Shown here: positions 30,720-41,105 of the stretch, in pieces
How the letters are laid out: every line of letters begins with the position of its first letter
Position numbering within the stretch: position 1 is the stretch's first letter
NCBI GenBank assembly: GCA_025361705.1
Contig: JANYJW010000025.1
Span: forward strand, 42,671 to 106,670
Origin: Gemmatimonas sp.
GTDB taxonomy: Bacteria > Gemmatimonadota > Gemmatimonadetes > Gemmatimonadales > Gemmatimonadaceae
DNA: 64,000 nt
Direction: 5' to 3'
The notes under the pieces: generated by a model
What the model was told of the DNA's origin: nothing
What the model saw: only the letters and a program-made list of their open reading frames with translations
The model's database searches: none
Program-made: the position numbers and the translations under genes

Positions 30720-32465
30720 ATGACCAACTACCCCGCCCACGACCCGAACGCGCCGCGTGCGACGGACGCGCCGGTGGCCAGCCCGGATGCGCCGCTGCTG
30801 TGGATCCTGATGCCCAAGGTGCTCACGGCGCGCGCCCGCGCGCTCGCCGGGGAGCGTGGGCGCGGCGCGCGCTTTTCGGTGCTGGCGGTGGTCGGACTGC
30901 TGTTCTGGGGCATCATCTTCGGACTGCTCTACAAGTTGCTCAGCTATTTCAAGGGCGTGCCCGAGATCGGCGAACTGCTGGCCGGCAAGCTGCTGGGGCT
31001 GATGCTCGTGAGCTTCTTCTCGCTGCTCCTGCTCTCCAACGTCATCACGGCGCTGTCGTCGTTCTTCCTCGCCAAGGACCTCGACCTGCTGGTGTCCGCA
31101 CCGGTGGACTGGCTGCGCGTGTACGCGGCCAAGCTGACCGAGACGACCATCTTCTCCAGCTGGATGGTGGTCCTGATGGCGATCCCGATGTTTACCGCGT
31201 ACGGCATCGTGTACGGCGGCGGCTGGGGATTCGGCCCGTTCGTCGCGTTGGTGCTCGTGCCGTTCCTCGTGATCCCGTCGGTGCTGGGGAGCGCAACAAC
31301 ACTGCTGCTGGTGAACATCTTCCCGGCGCGCCGCACGCGCGACATCCTCAGCGTCATCGCGGTGCTCACGGCGGGCGGCATCATCCTGCTGTTCCGGCTG
31401 GTGCGCCCCGAGAAGCTGGCGCGCCCCGAGGGGTTCCGGTCGCTCGTCGACTTCATCGCCGTGCTGCGCGGCCCGACGTCACCGCTGCTCCCGAGCGAGT
31501 GGGTCCAGAAGGCGGTGATGGGGTTTCTGGGACACACCACGGACGTGCTCGCCCTGTACATGCTGTGGACCACCGCGGCGGCGTTCGTGGTTCTCGGCGC
31601 CCTGCTGCACCGGTCGCTCTACGCCGCCGGATTCAGCAAGGCGCAGGAGAGCGCCGAACGCTGGGCGCACGCCGGCCTGCTGCACCGGCTCGGCATGCGC
31701 CTGCTCGCCCCGGTGGGCACGCTGAAGCGCGAGCTGGTGATGAAGGAGCTGCGCCTGTTCTTCCGCGACACCACGCAGTGGAGTCAGCTGATCCTGCTCG
31801 CCGTGCTTGTCATCGTGTACGTCTTCAACATCAAGTACCTGCCGCTCAAGGGCGAGGGCATCACGTTCTTCCTCGTGAACGTGGTGCCGTTTCTCAACCT
31901 CGTCCTGGCGGGCTTCGTGCTGGCATCGATCGCTGCGCGCTTCATCTTTCCGGCCGTGTCGCTCGAGGGACGCACGCTCTGGCTGCTGCGGTCGAGCCCG
32001 CTGGCGATGCGCGACCTGCTGTGGGCCAAGTTCTGGGTGGGCACGCTGCCGCTGCTCACTCTCGCACTCGGCATCGTGGGCATCACCGACTACCTGCTGC
32101 AGGTGTCGGCGTTCATGTTTCTGGTGTCGGTCTTCACCATCACCTTCATGACGTTTGCCATCGCGGGACTGGCCATCGGGTTCGGCACGATGTTTCCGCA
32201 GTTCGAAACGGAGAACGCGGCGCAGATTCCGACGTCGTTCGGCGGGCTGCTGTTCATGATGGCGTCGGTGTGCGTGATCGGCGGCACCATCATCCTCGAG
32301 GCCCGCCCGGTGTATGGCTACCTCGCGGCGCGCGCCTTCCACCAGGAGTCGCACCCCCTGGAAATGGTCCTCGGGTTCGGAGCGGCGATGCTGCTGTGCG
32401 TGGCGTCGACGGTGGTTCCCATCAGCATGGCGCTGCGGCGCCTCGAAGACACGGAGCACGGATGA
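30720..32465 (+). CDS. ABC exporter membrane protein
   Basis: A polytopic permease of 581 aa from MTNYPAHDPNAPRATD. About 12 hydrophobic segments are visible, for example FSVLAVVGLLFWGIIFGLLY, LGLMLVSFFSLLLLSNVITA and LLTLALGIVGITDYLLQ. It has the long two-halved form used by putative exporters paired with a single ATPase. It forms a transporter with the preceding ATPase. Its stop overlaps the GNAT gene start (ATGA). Substrate unknown. Confidence 0.88.
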   Translation: MTNYPAHDPNAPRATDAPVASPDAPLLWILMPKVLTARARALAGERGRGARFSVLAVVGLLFWGIIFGLLYKLLSYFKGVPEIGELLAGKLLGLMLVSFFSLLLLSNVITALSSFFLAKDLDLLVSAPVDWLRVYAAKLTETTIFSSWMVVLMAIPMFTAYGIVYGGGWGFGPFVALVLVPFLVIPSVLGSATTLLLVNIFPARRTRDILSVIAVLTAGGIILLFRLVRPEKLARPEGFRSLVDFIAVLRGPTSPLLPSEWVQKAVMGFLGHTTDVLALYMLWTTAAAFVVLGALLHRSLYAAGFSKAQESAERWAHAGLLHRLGMRLLAPVGTLKRELVMKELRLFFRDTTQWSQLILLAVLVIVYVFNIKYLPLKGEGITFFLVNVVPFLNLVLAGFVLASIAARFIFPAVSLEGRTLWLLRSSPLAMRDLLWAKFWVGTLPLLTLALGIVGITDYLLQVSAFMFLVSVFTITFMTFAIAGLAIGFGTMFPQFETENAAQIPTSFGGLLFMMASVCVIGGTIILEARPVYGYLAARAFHQESHPLEMVLGFGAAMLLCVASTVVPISMALRRLEDTEHG

Positions 32466-32941
32466 TCAGCCATCCCACGGAGCGCGACATCGCGGCCATT
32501 GCCGCGCTCAACAACCTGTTCGTCCCCGAAGGCAAGACGCTGCACCGCACCAAGCAGTTCGTCGAGGAGCACCTGGCGGATTATCGCGTGATTCGCGGCG
32601 AGACCGGACGCATCGTGGCCTGCGTCGCACTCGACGAGTATTCGCCGTCGCTCACCGAGCTGGTGGGCCTCGCCGTGCATCCCTCGGCGCGGGGGCGCGG
32701 CTATGGCGTGATGCTCATCGAGGACATCGCGGACCTCGCGCGCCGGCGCGGCTACGACGAGATCTTCGCCACGTCGTACTCCGGCGCCATCTTCGAGGCG
32801 TGCGGGTTCATCAAGGAGAAGCTGGACGAGTTCCCGGAAAAAGTGCTGCGCTACACGCGCATCGACCGCACCGAAGTGGAGATGTCGGAGAAGCACTGCT
32901 TTTCGCGGATGCTGCGCGCCGTCCATCCGACGGCGGGCTGA
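32462..32941 (+). CDS. GNAT family N-acetyltransferase (ArgA-like)
   Basis: A 159-aa acetyltransferase. The acetyl-CoA loop is VHPSARGRGYGVMLIEDIAD. The pattern GRIVACVALDEYSPSLTELV, then ATSYSGAIFEACGF, resembles the GNAT domain of N-acetylglutamate synthases. It is translationally coupled to the ABC permease by a 4-nt overlap. No arginine genes are adjacent, so arginine biosynthesis is only one possibility; modification of an exported compound is another. Confidence 0.82.
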   Translation: MISHPTERDIAAIAALNNLFVPEGKTLHRTKQFVEEHLADYRVIRGETGRIVACVALDEYSPSLTELVGLAVHPSARGRGYGVMLIEDIADLARRRGYDEIFATSYSGAIFEACGFIKEKLDEFPEKVLRYTRIDRTEVEMSEKHCFSRMLRAVHPTAG

Positions 32942-32954
32942 ACGCCTTGCTGGG

Positions 32955-32994
32955 CGGCGCGGCGCCTCAGCGGCGCGGCGCCTCAGCGGCGCGG
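32955..32994. repeat. 16-bp tandem repeat (2.5 copies)
   Basis: CGGCGCGGCGCCTCAG occurs twice (32955-32970, 32971-32986), then half a copy. It lies between convergent genes and supplies the last codons and stop of the 29-aa peptide. GGCGCGGCGCC elements are self-complementary, so a bidirectional hairpin is possible. Confidence 0.8.
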
Positions 32995-33072
32995 CGGCCG
33001 CAGCAGCGGCCACAGCACGTACGCCACGGCCAGCGCACCAAGCGCAATGCCGACGAGCAGCGACGCGTTCAT
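32983..33072 (-). CDS. 29-aa single-helix membrane peptide
   Basis: A tiny ORF: MNASLLVGIALGALAVAYVL, then WPLLRPPRR. It has one transmembrane helix and a basic tail. Its ATG overlaps the stop of the CcmF-like gene (ATGA), supporting real translation. It resembles the N-terminal anchor of small cytochrome c biogenesis proteins (CcmI/CcmD type), which fits the neighbour, but at this length the resemblance is weak. Confidence 0.6.
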   Translation of the reverse strand: MNASLLVGIALGALAVAYVLWPLLRPPRR

Positions 33073-34580
33073 GCGCCCTCCTCGGCAGCCCCGGTCGCGT
33101 CAGGCGCGGGCGCATCGTCCGGCGAGTGCGCGGCGCCCACGCGGGTGAAGGCCGAGACGAAGGCCGCGAGCACCGCGACAATGCCGGCAATCCAGATCCA
33201 CGTCACGGCCGGCACAAACTGCACCGTGAGCACGGCATCGGCAGTGCCCGATTGGCGGACGTCGACGCGCAGGTCCTGCGCGAGCCCGGCGGCAATGCCC
33301 GAGACGAGCATCTGGTCCGATGGCTCCTGGGAGTCGCCCAGATAGATCGACCGAACCTCGGGCGTGACGAACGCGCGCCCTCGACCCTTCACGGCAGCCC
33401 GCACCGCGACGAGGTCGGCGATGACCGCCTCGCGGCCCACGCGCGACACGCCGTCGAGCGAGAGCGACCACGGGGTGCCGAAGCGGTCGCGCACGTCGGC
33501 ACGCGCGCCCTCTCGCAGGGCGATGTCGCTGCTGCTCGCCAAGCCGGCGGCCACGAGGGCCGCCGACCCCACGAGCAGGGCTCCATGTGTGATGCGCGAC
33601 GCCTGCGCGGCGAGCCCGCGCGCGGCGCGCGAGGCAGCCAACCCGGCGACGGACACCACGACGACGGCGGCGAGCGCGCCCCACGCCAGCGCCTGGCCCG
33701 CTGCCGATGCACCAAAGGCATGCACGCCATCCCAGCCACCCGCGCGCCGCATGGTGACGCCGACCAAGCCAAGCGTGAAGGCCACGAAGCCGGCAATCGC
33801 CGACGCATCGGCACGCCAGCGCCGTCCGCTCGCCAGCACGAGGAGCGACGCGCCTGCCCACGCCCACGCGGTGCCCGCCTGCACCGGCGCCCAGCGCCAG
33901 TCGCCCGCCCACGCGCCATCTCCGTAGCGGCGGCGCCAGTCGAGCAGCATGGCCGCACCCAGCAGGGCCCAGCAGGCCAGCGCCCAGCGGCGTGCAACGG
34001 TGCGCCACTCCGCCGTGCCGATGGCGCCCATCACCGTCAACACCGCTGGCACCGCGACGAGCGCCATGGCGATATACCCCACGGGCATCTGCACGAGCAC
34101 GATGGGACGCATCCACTCCAGCGGCAGGATGCGGCCATCCTCGGGCGGGAACGGCAGTCGCATGAAGGGGCTGGTGTCGAGACACGCCAAGGCGATCACC
34201 GCGACGAGCAGCACCGCGAGCAGCGCGGCCGTCCATGCACGCAGTGCACTGGCACGCGGAAGCGAAGCCGGCGCGAGGGTGGCGCCGACCCCCAGCGCGA
34301 GCGCCCAGAGCAGCAGCGCGCCTGACGGCCCGGCCCAGAGGGCGCCGAGCCGATACGGCAGTGGCGTCATGTACGACGCCCAGCTTGCCACGTAGCGGTA
34401 CGTCAGATCGCCGACGGCGAGCGCCCAGCCCAGTCCCACGGCGGAGAGCGCCGTGAACAGCGTGGCGGCATGCACGCCACGCGCGCCGCTCTGCGAGAGA
34501 TCTGCGCGCGACGTGAACGCACCGGCCAGTCCAAGCGCGGCGCCCCACGCACCCAGCAGCAGGGCGAGCCAGAGCGACAA
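33069..34580 (-). CDS. divergent CcmF/CcsA-superfamily membrane protein
   Basis: A 503-aa protein, shorter than typical CcmF (about 640). The CcmF-like YRLGALWAGPSGALLLWALA is at residues 76-95. TMRRAGGWDGVHAFGAS retains H288. The family WWD motif is eroded: W224-AGDW228-RW230-APVQA replaces GGWWFWDPVENA. The usual HPPxLY reads MPVGYI (165-170), losing its His. The TTG start is the only usable one; the frame upstream reads LILLGE, like a CcmF N-terminus, so a CTG or ATT start may be used. No other ccm genes are nearby. Heme-lyase activity looks doubtful. Confidence 0.78.
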   Translation of the reverse strand: MSLWLALLLGAWGAALGLAGAFTSRADLSQSGARGVHAATLFTALSAVGLGWALAVGDLTYRYVASWASYMTPLPYRLGALWAGPSGALLLWALALGVGATLAPASLPRASALRAWTAALLAVLLVAVIALACLDTSPFMRLPFPPEDGRILPLEWMRPIVLVQMPVGYIAMALVAVPAVLTVMGAIGTAEWRTVARRWALACWALLGAAMLLDWRRRYGDGAWAGDWRWAPVQAGTAWAWAGASLLVLASGRRWRADASAIAGFVAFTLGLVGVTMRRAGGWDGVHAFGASAAGQALAWGALAAVVVVSVAGLAASRAARGLAAQASRITHGALLVGSAALVAAGLASSSDIALREGARADVRDRFGTPWSLSLDGVSRVGREAVIADLVAVRAAVKGRGRAFVTPEVRSIYLGDSQEPSDQMLVSGIAAGLAQDLRVDVRQSGTADAVLTVQFVPAVTWIWIAGIVAVLAAFVSAFTRVGAAHSPDDAPAPDATGAAEEGA

Positions 34581-34594
34581 CTCCCCGAGGAGAA

Positions 34595-34807
34595 TCAGGT
34601 GGCGGGCCCCTTCATGGCGGCGCGGCGCACGCGCGCCATCAGCTGATCGAGCGTCAACTCGGCCGTCACGCGCGCCTCCGCCGACATCGTGGAGGAGGTA
34701 CGGTCGAGGTCGCGCACCTGCTCGAGCATTTCGTCAACGAGCGCGCGCAGCACGAAATTGCTGCGGCGCTTCGTGAACGGCACAGCCTGCGGATCGGCGT
34801 CAGTCAT
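34595..34807 (-). CDS. 70-aa conserved-looking hypothetical protein
   Basis: Small helical soluble protein, MTDADPQAVPFTKRRSNFVL then RALVDEMLEQVRDLDRTSST, ending in MARVRRAAMKGPAT. It lies 14 bp upstream of the CcmF-like gene and in the same direction, so probably co-transcribed. No function is recognised. Confidence 0.55.
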   Translation of the reverse strand: MTDADPQAVPFTKRRSNFVLRALVDEMLEQVRDLDRTSSTMSAEARVTAELTLDQLMARVRRAAMKGPAT

Positions 34808-34868
34808 GCAATGGGGTCGGAGTACGTCGAATCTGTCAGCGGAAGCGGAGAATTCCAACCTGCGGCGG

Positions 34869-35189
34869 TCATCGTGAGGCCTGCCGTGCGACAATTGTCG
34901 CCGCCACGCCACCCACGCCGTCTCACGCGAGGTCGCGCCAGCTCGCGTCGTGGCGCGCAGGATGGCGCCAGTCGTAGAGCTCCTTGCCCACCCCCACGGC
35001 GACAGTGACGAGCGATGCCCGCTCGACCGCCACCGTGTACCGCGCGCCGCGATGGAAGGCCGAGTACGCCGCACCCTGCACCAGGGCCGACGCCACGAAA
35101 TGCAGCGCCTTGTCGCGCGCGAACCAGGCGTCGTGGCCGTGCTCCGGCGGGGCGCCGATGAAAAAGGAGAATGCGAGGAGCAGAGGCAT
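34869..35189 (-). pseudogene. YfiM-like (DUF2279) protein interrupted by in-frame TGA
   Basis: The frame starts MPLLLAFSFFIGAPPEHGHD (signal-like) and continues ARDKALHFVASALVQGAAYS and VGVGKELYDWRHP, the YfiM pattern. After SWRDLA a TGA occurs at 34923-34925. Beyond it the same frame continues DGVGGVAATIVARQASR before TGA at 34869-34871. E. coli YfiM (from memory) has SWKDLAWDVAG here, so the TGA replaces an expected Trp codon (TGG). Either the protein ends at 88 aa (34923-35189), or this is a nonsense mutation, a sequence error or readthrough. It lies between mtnA and the 70-aa gene, same strand. Confidence 0.6.
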
Positions 35190-35262
35190 ATGGCTGTGAG
35201 CTGACGGCGTGCAGCGTGCGGCGTACAGCCCAAAGCTGCTGCAGGCTGTGCGCCATGCGCCA

Positions 35263-36288
35263 TCATCCGGTGCATCGATAGGGCGGCCAGAGCACGCCGC
35301 GATCGGTGACGATGGCGCTCACCAGTTCCGCGGGCGTGACATCGAACGCCGGGTTGTGCACGGCCACATGCGGCGGCGCGAGCTGGCGATCGCCCAGCCG
35401 GCGCACCTCATCGGCGTCCCGATGCTCAATGGGAATCGCCGAACCGTCGGCCGTCGCGCAGTCGATGGTGGATGACGGCGCCGCGACGTAGAACGGCAGC
35501 CCGTGGTGCCGCGCTGCGACAGCCAGCGCGTAGGTCCCAATCTTGTTGGCGACATCGCCGTTGGCCGCAATGCGATCCGCGCCCACGATCACCAGATCTA
35601 CGCGCCCCTCGCGCATCAGGGACGCCGCCATGCCGTCGGTGCACACCGTCACCGGAACGCCGGCGCGTTCCAATTCCCACGCGGTGATGCGGCTGCCCTG
35701 CAGCAGCGGGCGCGTCTCGCACGCGATGACATGCACCCGCCGACCGGCCGCCACGGCGGTGTAGACTGGCGCGAGCGCCGTGCCGATGCCGGCCGTGGCC
35801 AGCGCGCCGGCATTGCAGTGCGTGAGCACGCGCGCGCCGTCGGCGATCATCGCCGCCCCGTTCCGCCCGATGGCCGCACACATGGCCTCGTCCTCGACGC
35901 CAATGGCCTCGGCCTCGGTGGCAAGCGCGTCGAGAAGCAGCGCTCCGTCGGCCTGACCGTCGTCGACAATGCGCATCAGGCGGGCCATTGCCCACGACAG
36001 ATTCACTGCGGTGGGACGCGACCGTGCAAGGCGCGCGATGCCGGCGACGATCGCCGCGCGCGCCGGCGCCGGGTCGTGCGCGAAGGCGGCCACGAGCCCC
36101 AGCGCCGCGGTCACGCCGATGGCAGGAGCGCCCCGCACCGCGAGCGTACGAATGGCATCGTCCACGTCGTCGAGCGTGCGCAGGTCGCGCTCGACCATGG
36201 CGCCGGGCAGGAGGCGCTGGTCGAGGATGCGGAGCGCGCGATGCGCGGCGTCCCAATGAAAGGCGCGGGCGACGTTGGAGGCGGGCAC
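35263..36288 (-). CDS. mtnA: S-methyl-5-thioribose-1-phosphate isomerase
   Basis: Enzyme of the methionine salvage pathway that isomerises methylthioribose-1-phosphate to the ribulose form, 341 aa. The family core includes VRGAPAIGVTAALGL, TAVNLSWAMARL, catalytic C158 (THCNAGALATAG) and D238 (IVGADRIAANGDVANKIGTY), as expected for MtnA rather than eIF2B-like regulators. The assigned GTG start (VPASNVARAFHWD) lies in an 18-bp tandem repeat that offers more in-frame GTG starts upstream (adding HTVPVP hexapeptides). No other mtn genes are nearby. Confidence 0.93.
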   Translation of the reverse strand: MPASNVARAFHWDAAHRALRILDQRLLPGAMVERDLRTLDDVDDAIRTLAVRGAPAIGVTAALGLVAAFAHDPAPARAAIVAGIARLARSRPTAVNLSWAMARLMRIVDDGQADGALLLDALATEAEAIGVEDEAMCAAIGRNGAAMIADGARVLTHCNAGALATAGIGTALAPVYTAVAAGRRVHVIACETRPLLQGSRITAWELERAGVPVTVCTDGMAASLMREGRVDLVIVGADRIAANGDVANKIGTYALAVAARHHGLPFYVAAPSSTIDCATADGSAIPIEHRDADEVRRLGDRQLAPPHVAVHNPAFDVTPAELVSAIVTDRGVLWPPYRCTG

Positions 36289-36354
36289 GGTGTGGGGAAC
36301 GGGCACGGTGTGGGGCACGGGCACGGTGTGGGGCACGGGCACGGTGTGGGGAAC
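36283..36354. repeat. four 18-bp repeats spanning the mtnA start
   Basis: Four near-identical units, GGGCACGGTGTGGGG followed by AAC or CAC, lie at 36283-36354. On the minus strand each unit has an in-frame GTG and encodes HTVPVP-type peptides. The rest of the mtnA-echA divergent spacer (to 36586) holds related GTG/CCC-rich low-complexity sequence and no recognisable gene or clear promoter. Confidence 0.9.
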
Positions 36355-36586
36355 AGGCCGGGCACCGTGTGGTGCTCGGGCACTGGCATGGTGGGGAGCA
36401 CGGGACCTGGGAGAAAGATGACCGCTCGCCAGTTCGGGGCAAATTCGCCGTGGCCCAATCCGGACACCACCCGTGCACCGTGCCCCACCCCGTGCCCGTG
36501 CCTGTGCATGGGCCCGTTCCACTGGAACCAATACCGTCCGCCGCGCAGCACCCGTAACTTTCGAGCATCCTCCTGCGCCGCCCATC

Positions 36587-37366
36587 ATGCCCTACGAATT
36601 CCTGAACGTCGACGTCAAGGACCGCATTGCGACGGTCACCATCACGCGCCCCGACAAGCTGAACGCGCTCAACGCGCGCATCTTCGAGGAACTTGACCAG
36701 GTCTTTACGGCATTCGCCACCGACCGCTCCATCGGCGCGGTGATCGTCACCGGCGCGGGGCGCGCCTTTGTCGCGGGTGCCGACATCGCCGAGATTGCGG
36801 CGCATGACGCGGCGGGCCTCGCGCGCCTGTCGGCCGCCGGTCAAGCGGTCTTCATGAAGATCGAGCGCCTGCCCAAGCCGGTGATTGCCGCGGTCAACGG
36901 CTTTGCGCTGGGCGGCGGCTGCGAACTCGCGCTTGCCTGCCACATCCGCGTTGCCTCGGAGCACGCCAAGTTTGGGCTCCCCGAAGTGAAGCTGGGGCTC
37001 ATCCCCGGCTACGGCGGCACCCAGCGCCTGCCGCGGCTGATCGGCAAGGGACGCGCGCTGCAGATGATCCTGAGCGGCGAACAGGTGGACGCCGCCGAGG
37101 CGCACCGCATGGGCCTGGTCAACGTGCTCGCGACGGCGTCGACGCTGCACGACGTGGCGCTCTCCGTGGCCCTGCAGGTGGCGAAGAACGGGCCGCTGGC
37201 GATGGCGCGTGCCATCGAATCCGTGAATGACGGGTTCGACCGCCTCGCCGACGACGCGATGGCGGTGGAGGCACGGCTCTTCGGATCGCTCGGCGCCACC
37301 CGGGACATGGCGGAAGGGACGGCGGCGTTTCTTGCCAAACGTCCCGCGCAGTTCACGGGCGAATAG
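36587..37366 (+). CDS. enoyl-CoA hydratase/isomerase (crotonase family)
   Basis: A 259-aa crotonase-fold enzyme of fatty-acid or related acyl-CoA metabolism. The oxyanion-hole segments are AGRAFVAGADIAEI and FALGGGCELALACHIR. Catalytic glutamates are E113 and E133 (GLPEVKLGLIPGYGGTQRLP), the pair expected of a true hydratase. I chose MPYEFLNVDVKDRI; the 38 residues upstream in frame are Pro/Arg-rich and atypical. No Shine-Dalgarno is seen. It is followed after 1 nt by recF, an unusual neighbour. Confidence 0.92.
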   Translation: MPYEFLNVDVKDRIATVTITRPDKLNALNARIFEELDQVFTAFATDRSIGAVIVTGAGRAFVAGADIAEIAAHDAAGLARLSAAGQAVFMKIERLPKPVIAAVNGFALGGGCELALACHIRVASEHAKFGLPEVKLGLIPGYGGTQRLPRLIGKGRALQMILSGEQVDAAEAHRMGLVNVLATASTLHDVALSVALQVAKNGPLAMARAIESVNDGFDRLADDAMAVEARLFGSLGATRDMAEGTAAFLAKRPAQFTGE

Positions 37367-37367
37367 C

Positions 37368-38483
37368 GTGCACCCGCGCACCCGCGCCGAGGCGTTCACG
37401 GTGCGCGACTTCCGCAACCTCGAGCGCGTCGACGTGTCGCTGCCGGGCGAGGGCATCGCCATCGTGGGCGAAAACGGCCAGGGCAAGACGAGCTTTCTCG
37501 AGGCGCTCGCGTACGTGGAGCAGCTGCGCTCGGTGCGCGGGGCGCGCGACCGTGACCTTGTGCGCTTCGACGCGCCGGCCTTTCACGTGAGCGCCACGGT
37601 GCACGGCCCCGAGGGCACCGTGCAGTTGGGCGCCGGCGCCGATCGCGCGGGGCGCAAGAAGGTGACGCGCGATGGCGTGGAGATGCCGCGCATCACGGAC
37701 GCGCTCGGGGCCCTGCCCTCGGTGCTGCTGGCCCCGCGCGACGTGACGCTCGTGAGCGACGGCCCCGCCGAGCGGCGGCGGTTCCTCGACATCACGCTGG
37801 CCCTCACTTCGCCGCGCTACCTGCGCGCGCTGCGGCACTACCGCGGCGCGCTCGAGCGGCGCAACGCCGCCCTGCGCGAGGCGCAACGCCAGCACCGCGC
37901 CCCGGCGGCGGCGGCCGTGTGGGAGCCCGCACTGGCCGAGCATGGTGCCGTGCTGGTGGACGAACGGCGCGCGTGGGTGCAGGAGCACGCGGCGGAGTTC
38001 ACGCGCCTCACGCACGCCATTGGCGAGGCCGGGCGCGCCGCGATGGAATACGCCACGAGCCTCACGACGGACGGCGACAGCCAGGCGGCGCTGCGCGAGG
38101 CGCTGGAGCGTGGGCGGGACCATGACGTGCGGCGCGGCAGCACGCACGCGGGACCGCATCGCGACGACCTGGCGCTGACGCTCGACGGCCGCGACCTGCG
38201 CGTCGTGGGATCGGCGGGGCAGCAGCGCACCGGGGCCATCGCCCTGCGGCTGCTGGAAGCGGCCACGCTGCGCGCGCGCCGGAGCACGCTCCCCGTGCTG
38301 CTGCTCGACGATCCATTTGCCGAGCTCGACAACCGGCGGGCATCGCGCGTGCTCGACCTGCTGCTGGAGGCGGGCATTGGGCAGGTGGTGCTCTGCGTGC
38401 CGCGCCGCGAGGAGATTCCCGGCCGCTTCACCCGGCTCGCGCGCTATCGCATTGCCGGCGGCGTATTGTCGGAGGGGACATGA
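37368..38483 (+). CDS. recF: DNA replication and repair protein RecF
   Basis: SMC-like ATPase that loads RecA at gaps through RecFOR, 371 aa, from a GTG start giving VHPRTRAEAFTVRDFRNLER. Walker A is GENGQGKT (34-41), the signature region is VVGSAGQQRTGAIALRLLEA, and Walker B is LLLDDPFAELD. The GTG is one base after the enoyl-CoA hydratase stop; dciA overlaps at the 3' end. The usual upstream partners dnaA and dnaN are absent here. Confidence 0.95.
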   Translation: MHPRTRAEAFTVRDFRNLERVDVSLPGEGIAIVGENGQGKTSFLEALAYVEQLRSVRGARDRDLVRFDAPAFHVSATVHGPEGTVQLGAGADRAGRKKVTRDGVEMPRITDALGALPSVLLAPRDVTLVSDGPAERRRFLDITLALTSPRYLRALRHYRGALERRNAALREAQRQHRAPAAAAVWEPALAEHGAVLVDERRAWVQEHAAEFTRLTHAIGEAGRAAMEYATSLTTDGDSQAALREALERGRDHDVRRGSTHAGPHRDDLALTLDGRDLRVVGSAGQQRTGAIALRLLEAATLRARRSTLPVLLLDDPFAELDNRRASRVLDLLLEAGIGQVVLCVPRREEIPGRFTRLARYRIAGGVLSEGT

Positions 38484-38788
38484 GGGAGCGGCGCCGCGGG
38501 CCGACCAAGGTCGCCGATGCGCTGGCCGACCTGCTCGCGGGAAGTGCGCTGGGAGCGCGCATCGCCCGTGCCGAGGTGCTGGAGCACTGGGCACGCGCGG
38601 TCGGGCCGCAAATTGCCGCTGTGACGCGCGCACGGGCCATCGCCGAGAACGGCACGATGACGGTGGGCGTGGCGACGAACGGCTGGATGCAGGAGCTCGC
38701 GATGATGGAGCGTGCGCTGCTCGCGAAAGTGAACAAGAGCGCCGGCAAGGAGGTTGTGCGCAAGATTCGCTGGGAACTGCTCCGCTAA
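38480..38788 (+). CDS. dciA: DciA-like (DUF721) protein
   Basis: Small basic protein of 102 aa, MRERRRGPTKVADALADLLA, with core VLEHWARAVGPQIAAVTRAR and GVATNGWMQELAMMERALLA. This matches DUF721/DciA, the ancestral loader of the replicative helicase DnaB. Its start overlaps the recF stop (ATGA), and gyrB follows after a terminator. The recF-dciA-gyrB order is typical of bacteria lacking DnaC. Confidence 0.87.
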   Translation: MRERRRGPTKVADALADLLAGSALGARIARAEVLEHWARAVGPQIAAVTRARAIAENGTMTVGVATNGWMQELAMMERALLAKVNKSAGKEVVRKIRWELLR

Positions 38789-38826
38789 CACATTGCCTTT
38801 CAACGACTTGCACAACGGCGCTCCGG

Positions 38827-40876
<2,050 letters not shown>

Positions 40877-40881
40877 AGTGA

Positions 40882-40946
40882 TGGGGGATTTGGACCCAGG
40901 ATTTCGCCTGGGGATTTCGACTGGGGATTTCGACTGGGGATTTCGA
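40882..40946. repeat. 13-bp tandem repeat downstream of gyrB
   Basis: Three exact copies of CTGGGGATTTCGA at 40908-40946, preceded by two degenerate copies back to 40882. Immediately after comes GGATGGCGATTGACGATGG, a word shared with 46439-46482 and 47941-47955. Confidence 0.9.
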
Positions 40947-40965
40947 TCACGGATGGCGATTGACG

Positions 40966-40998
40966 ATGGCCCCGGCGCCCGTGCGGCACCGGGGCCAT
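40966..40998 (+). terminator. probable gyrB terminator hairpin
   Basis: Perfect 10-bp stem ATGGCCCCGG / CCGGGGCCAT with a 13-nt loop, 90 nt after the gyrB stop. Only TT follows, so it is a weak intrinsic terminator or an RNA-stabilising hairpin. Confidence 0.5.
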
Positions 40999-41105
40999 TT
41001 CGCAGCGTGCCGGCGGCGCGGCGTGGACCGCTCGGTTGCGCGGCCGGGCACGATGCCTGCAACTTGCACGCGACGTGCCTCCCGTCCCTCTCGCAGGAGC
41101 AGCGC

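Noticed and set aside
34923..34925. Selenocysteine codon in the YfiM-like gene
   Set aside because: The expected residue is Trp, not Cys, and no SECIS-like hairpin or sel genes are visible.
36283..36354. CRISPR array
   Set aside because: Units are contiguous 18-mers without spacers and no cas genes are present. The same applies to the repeats at 11341 and 56768.
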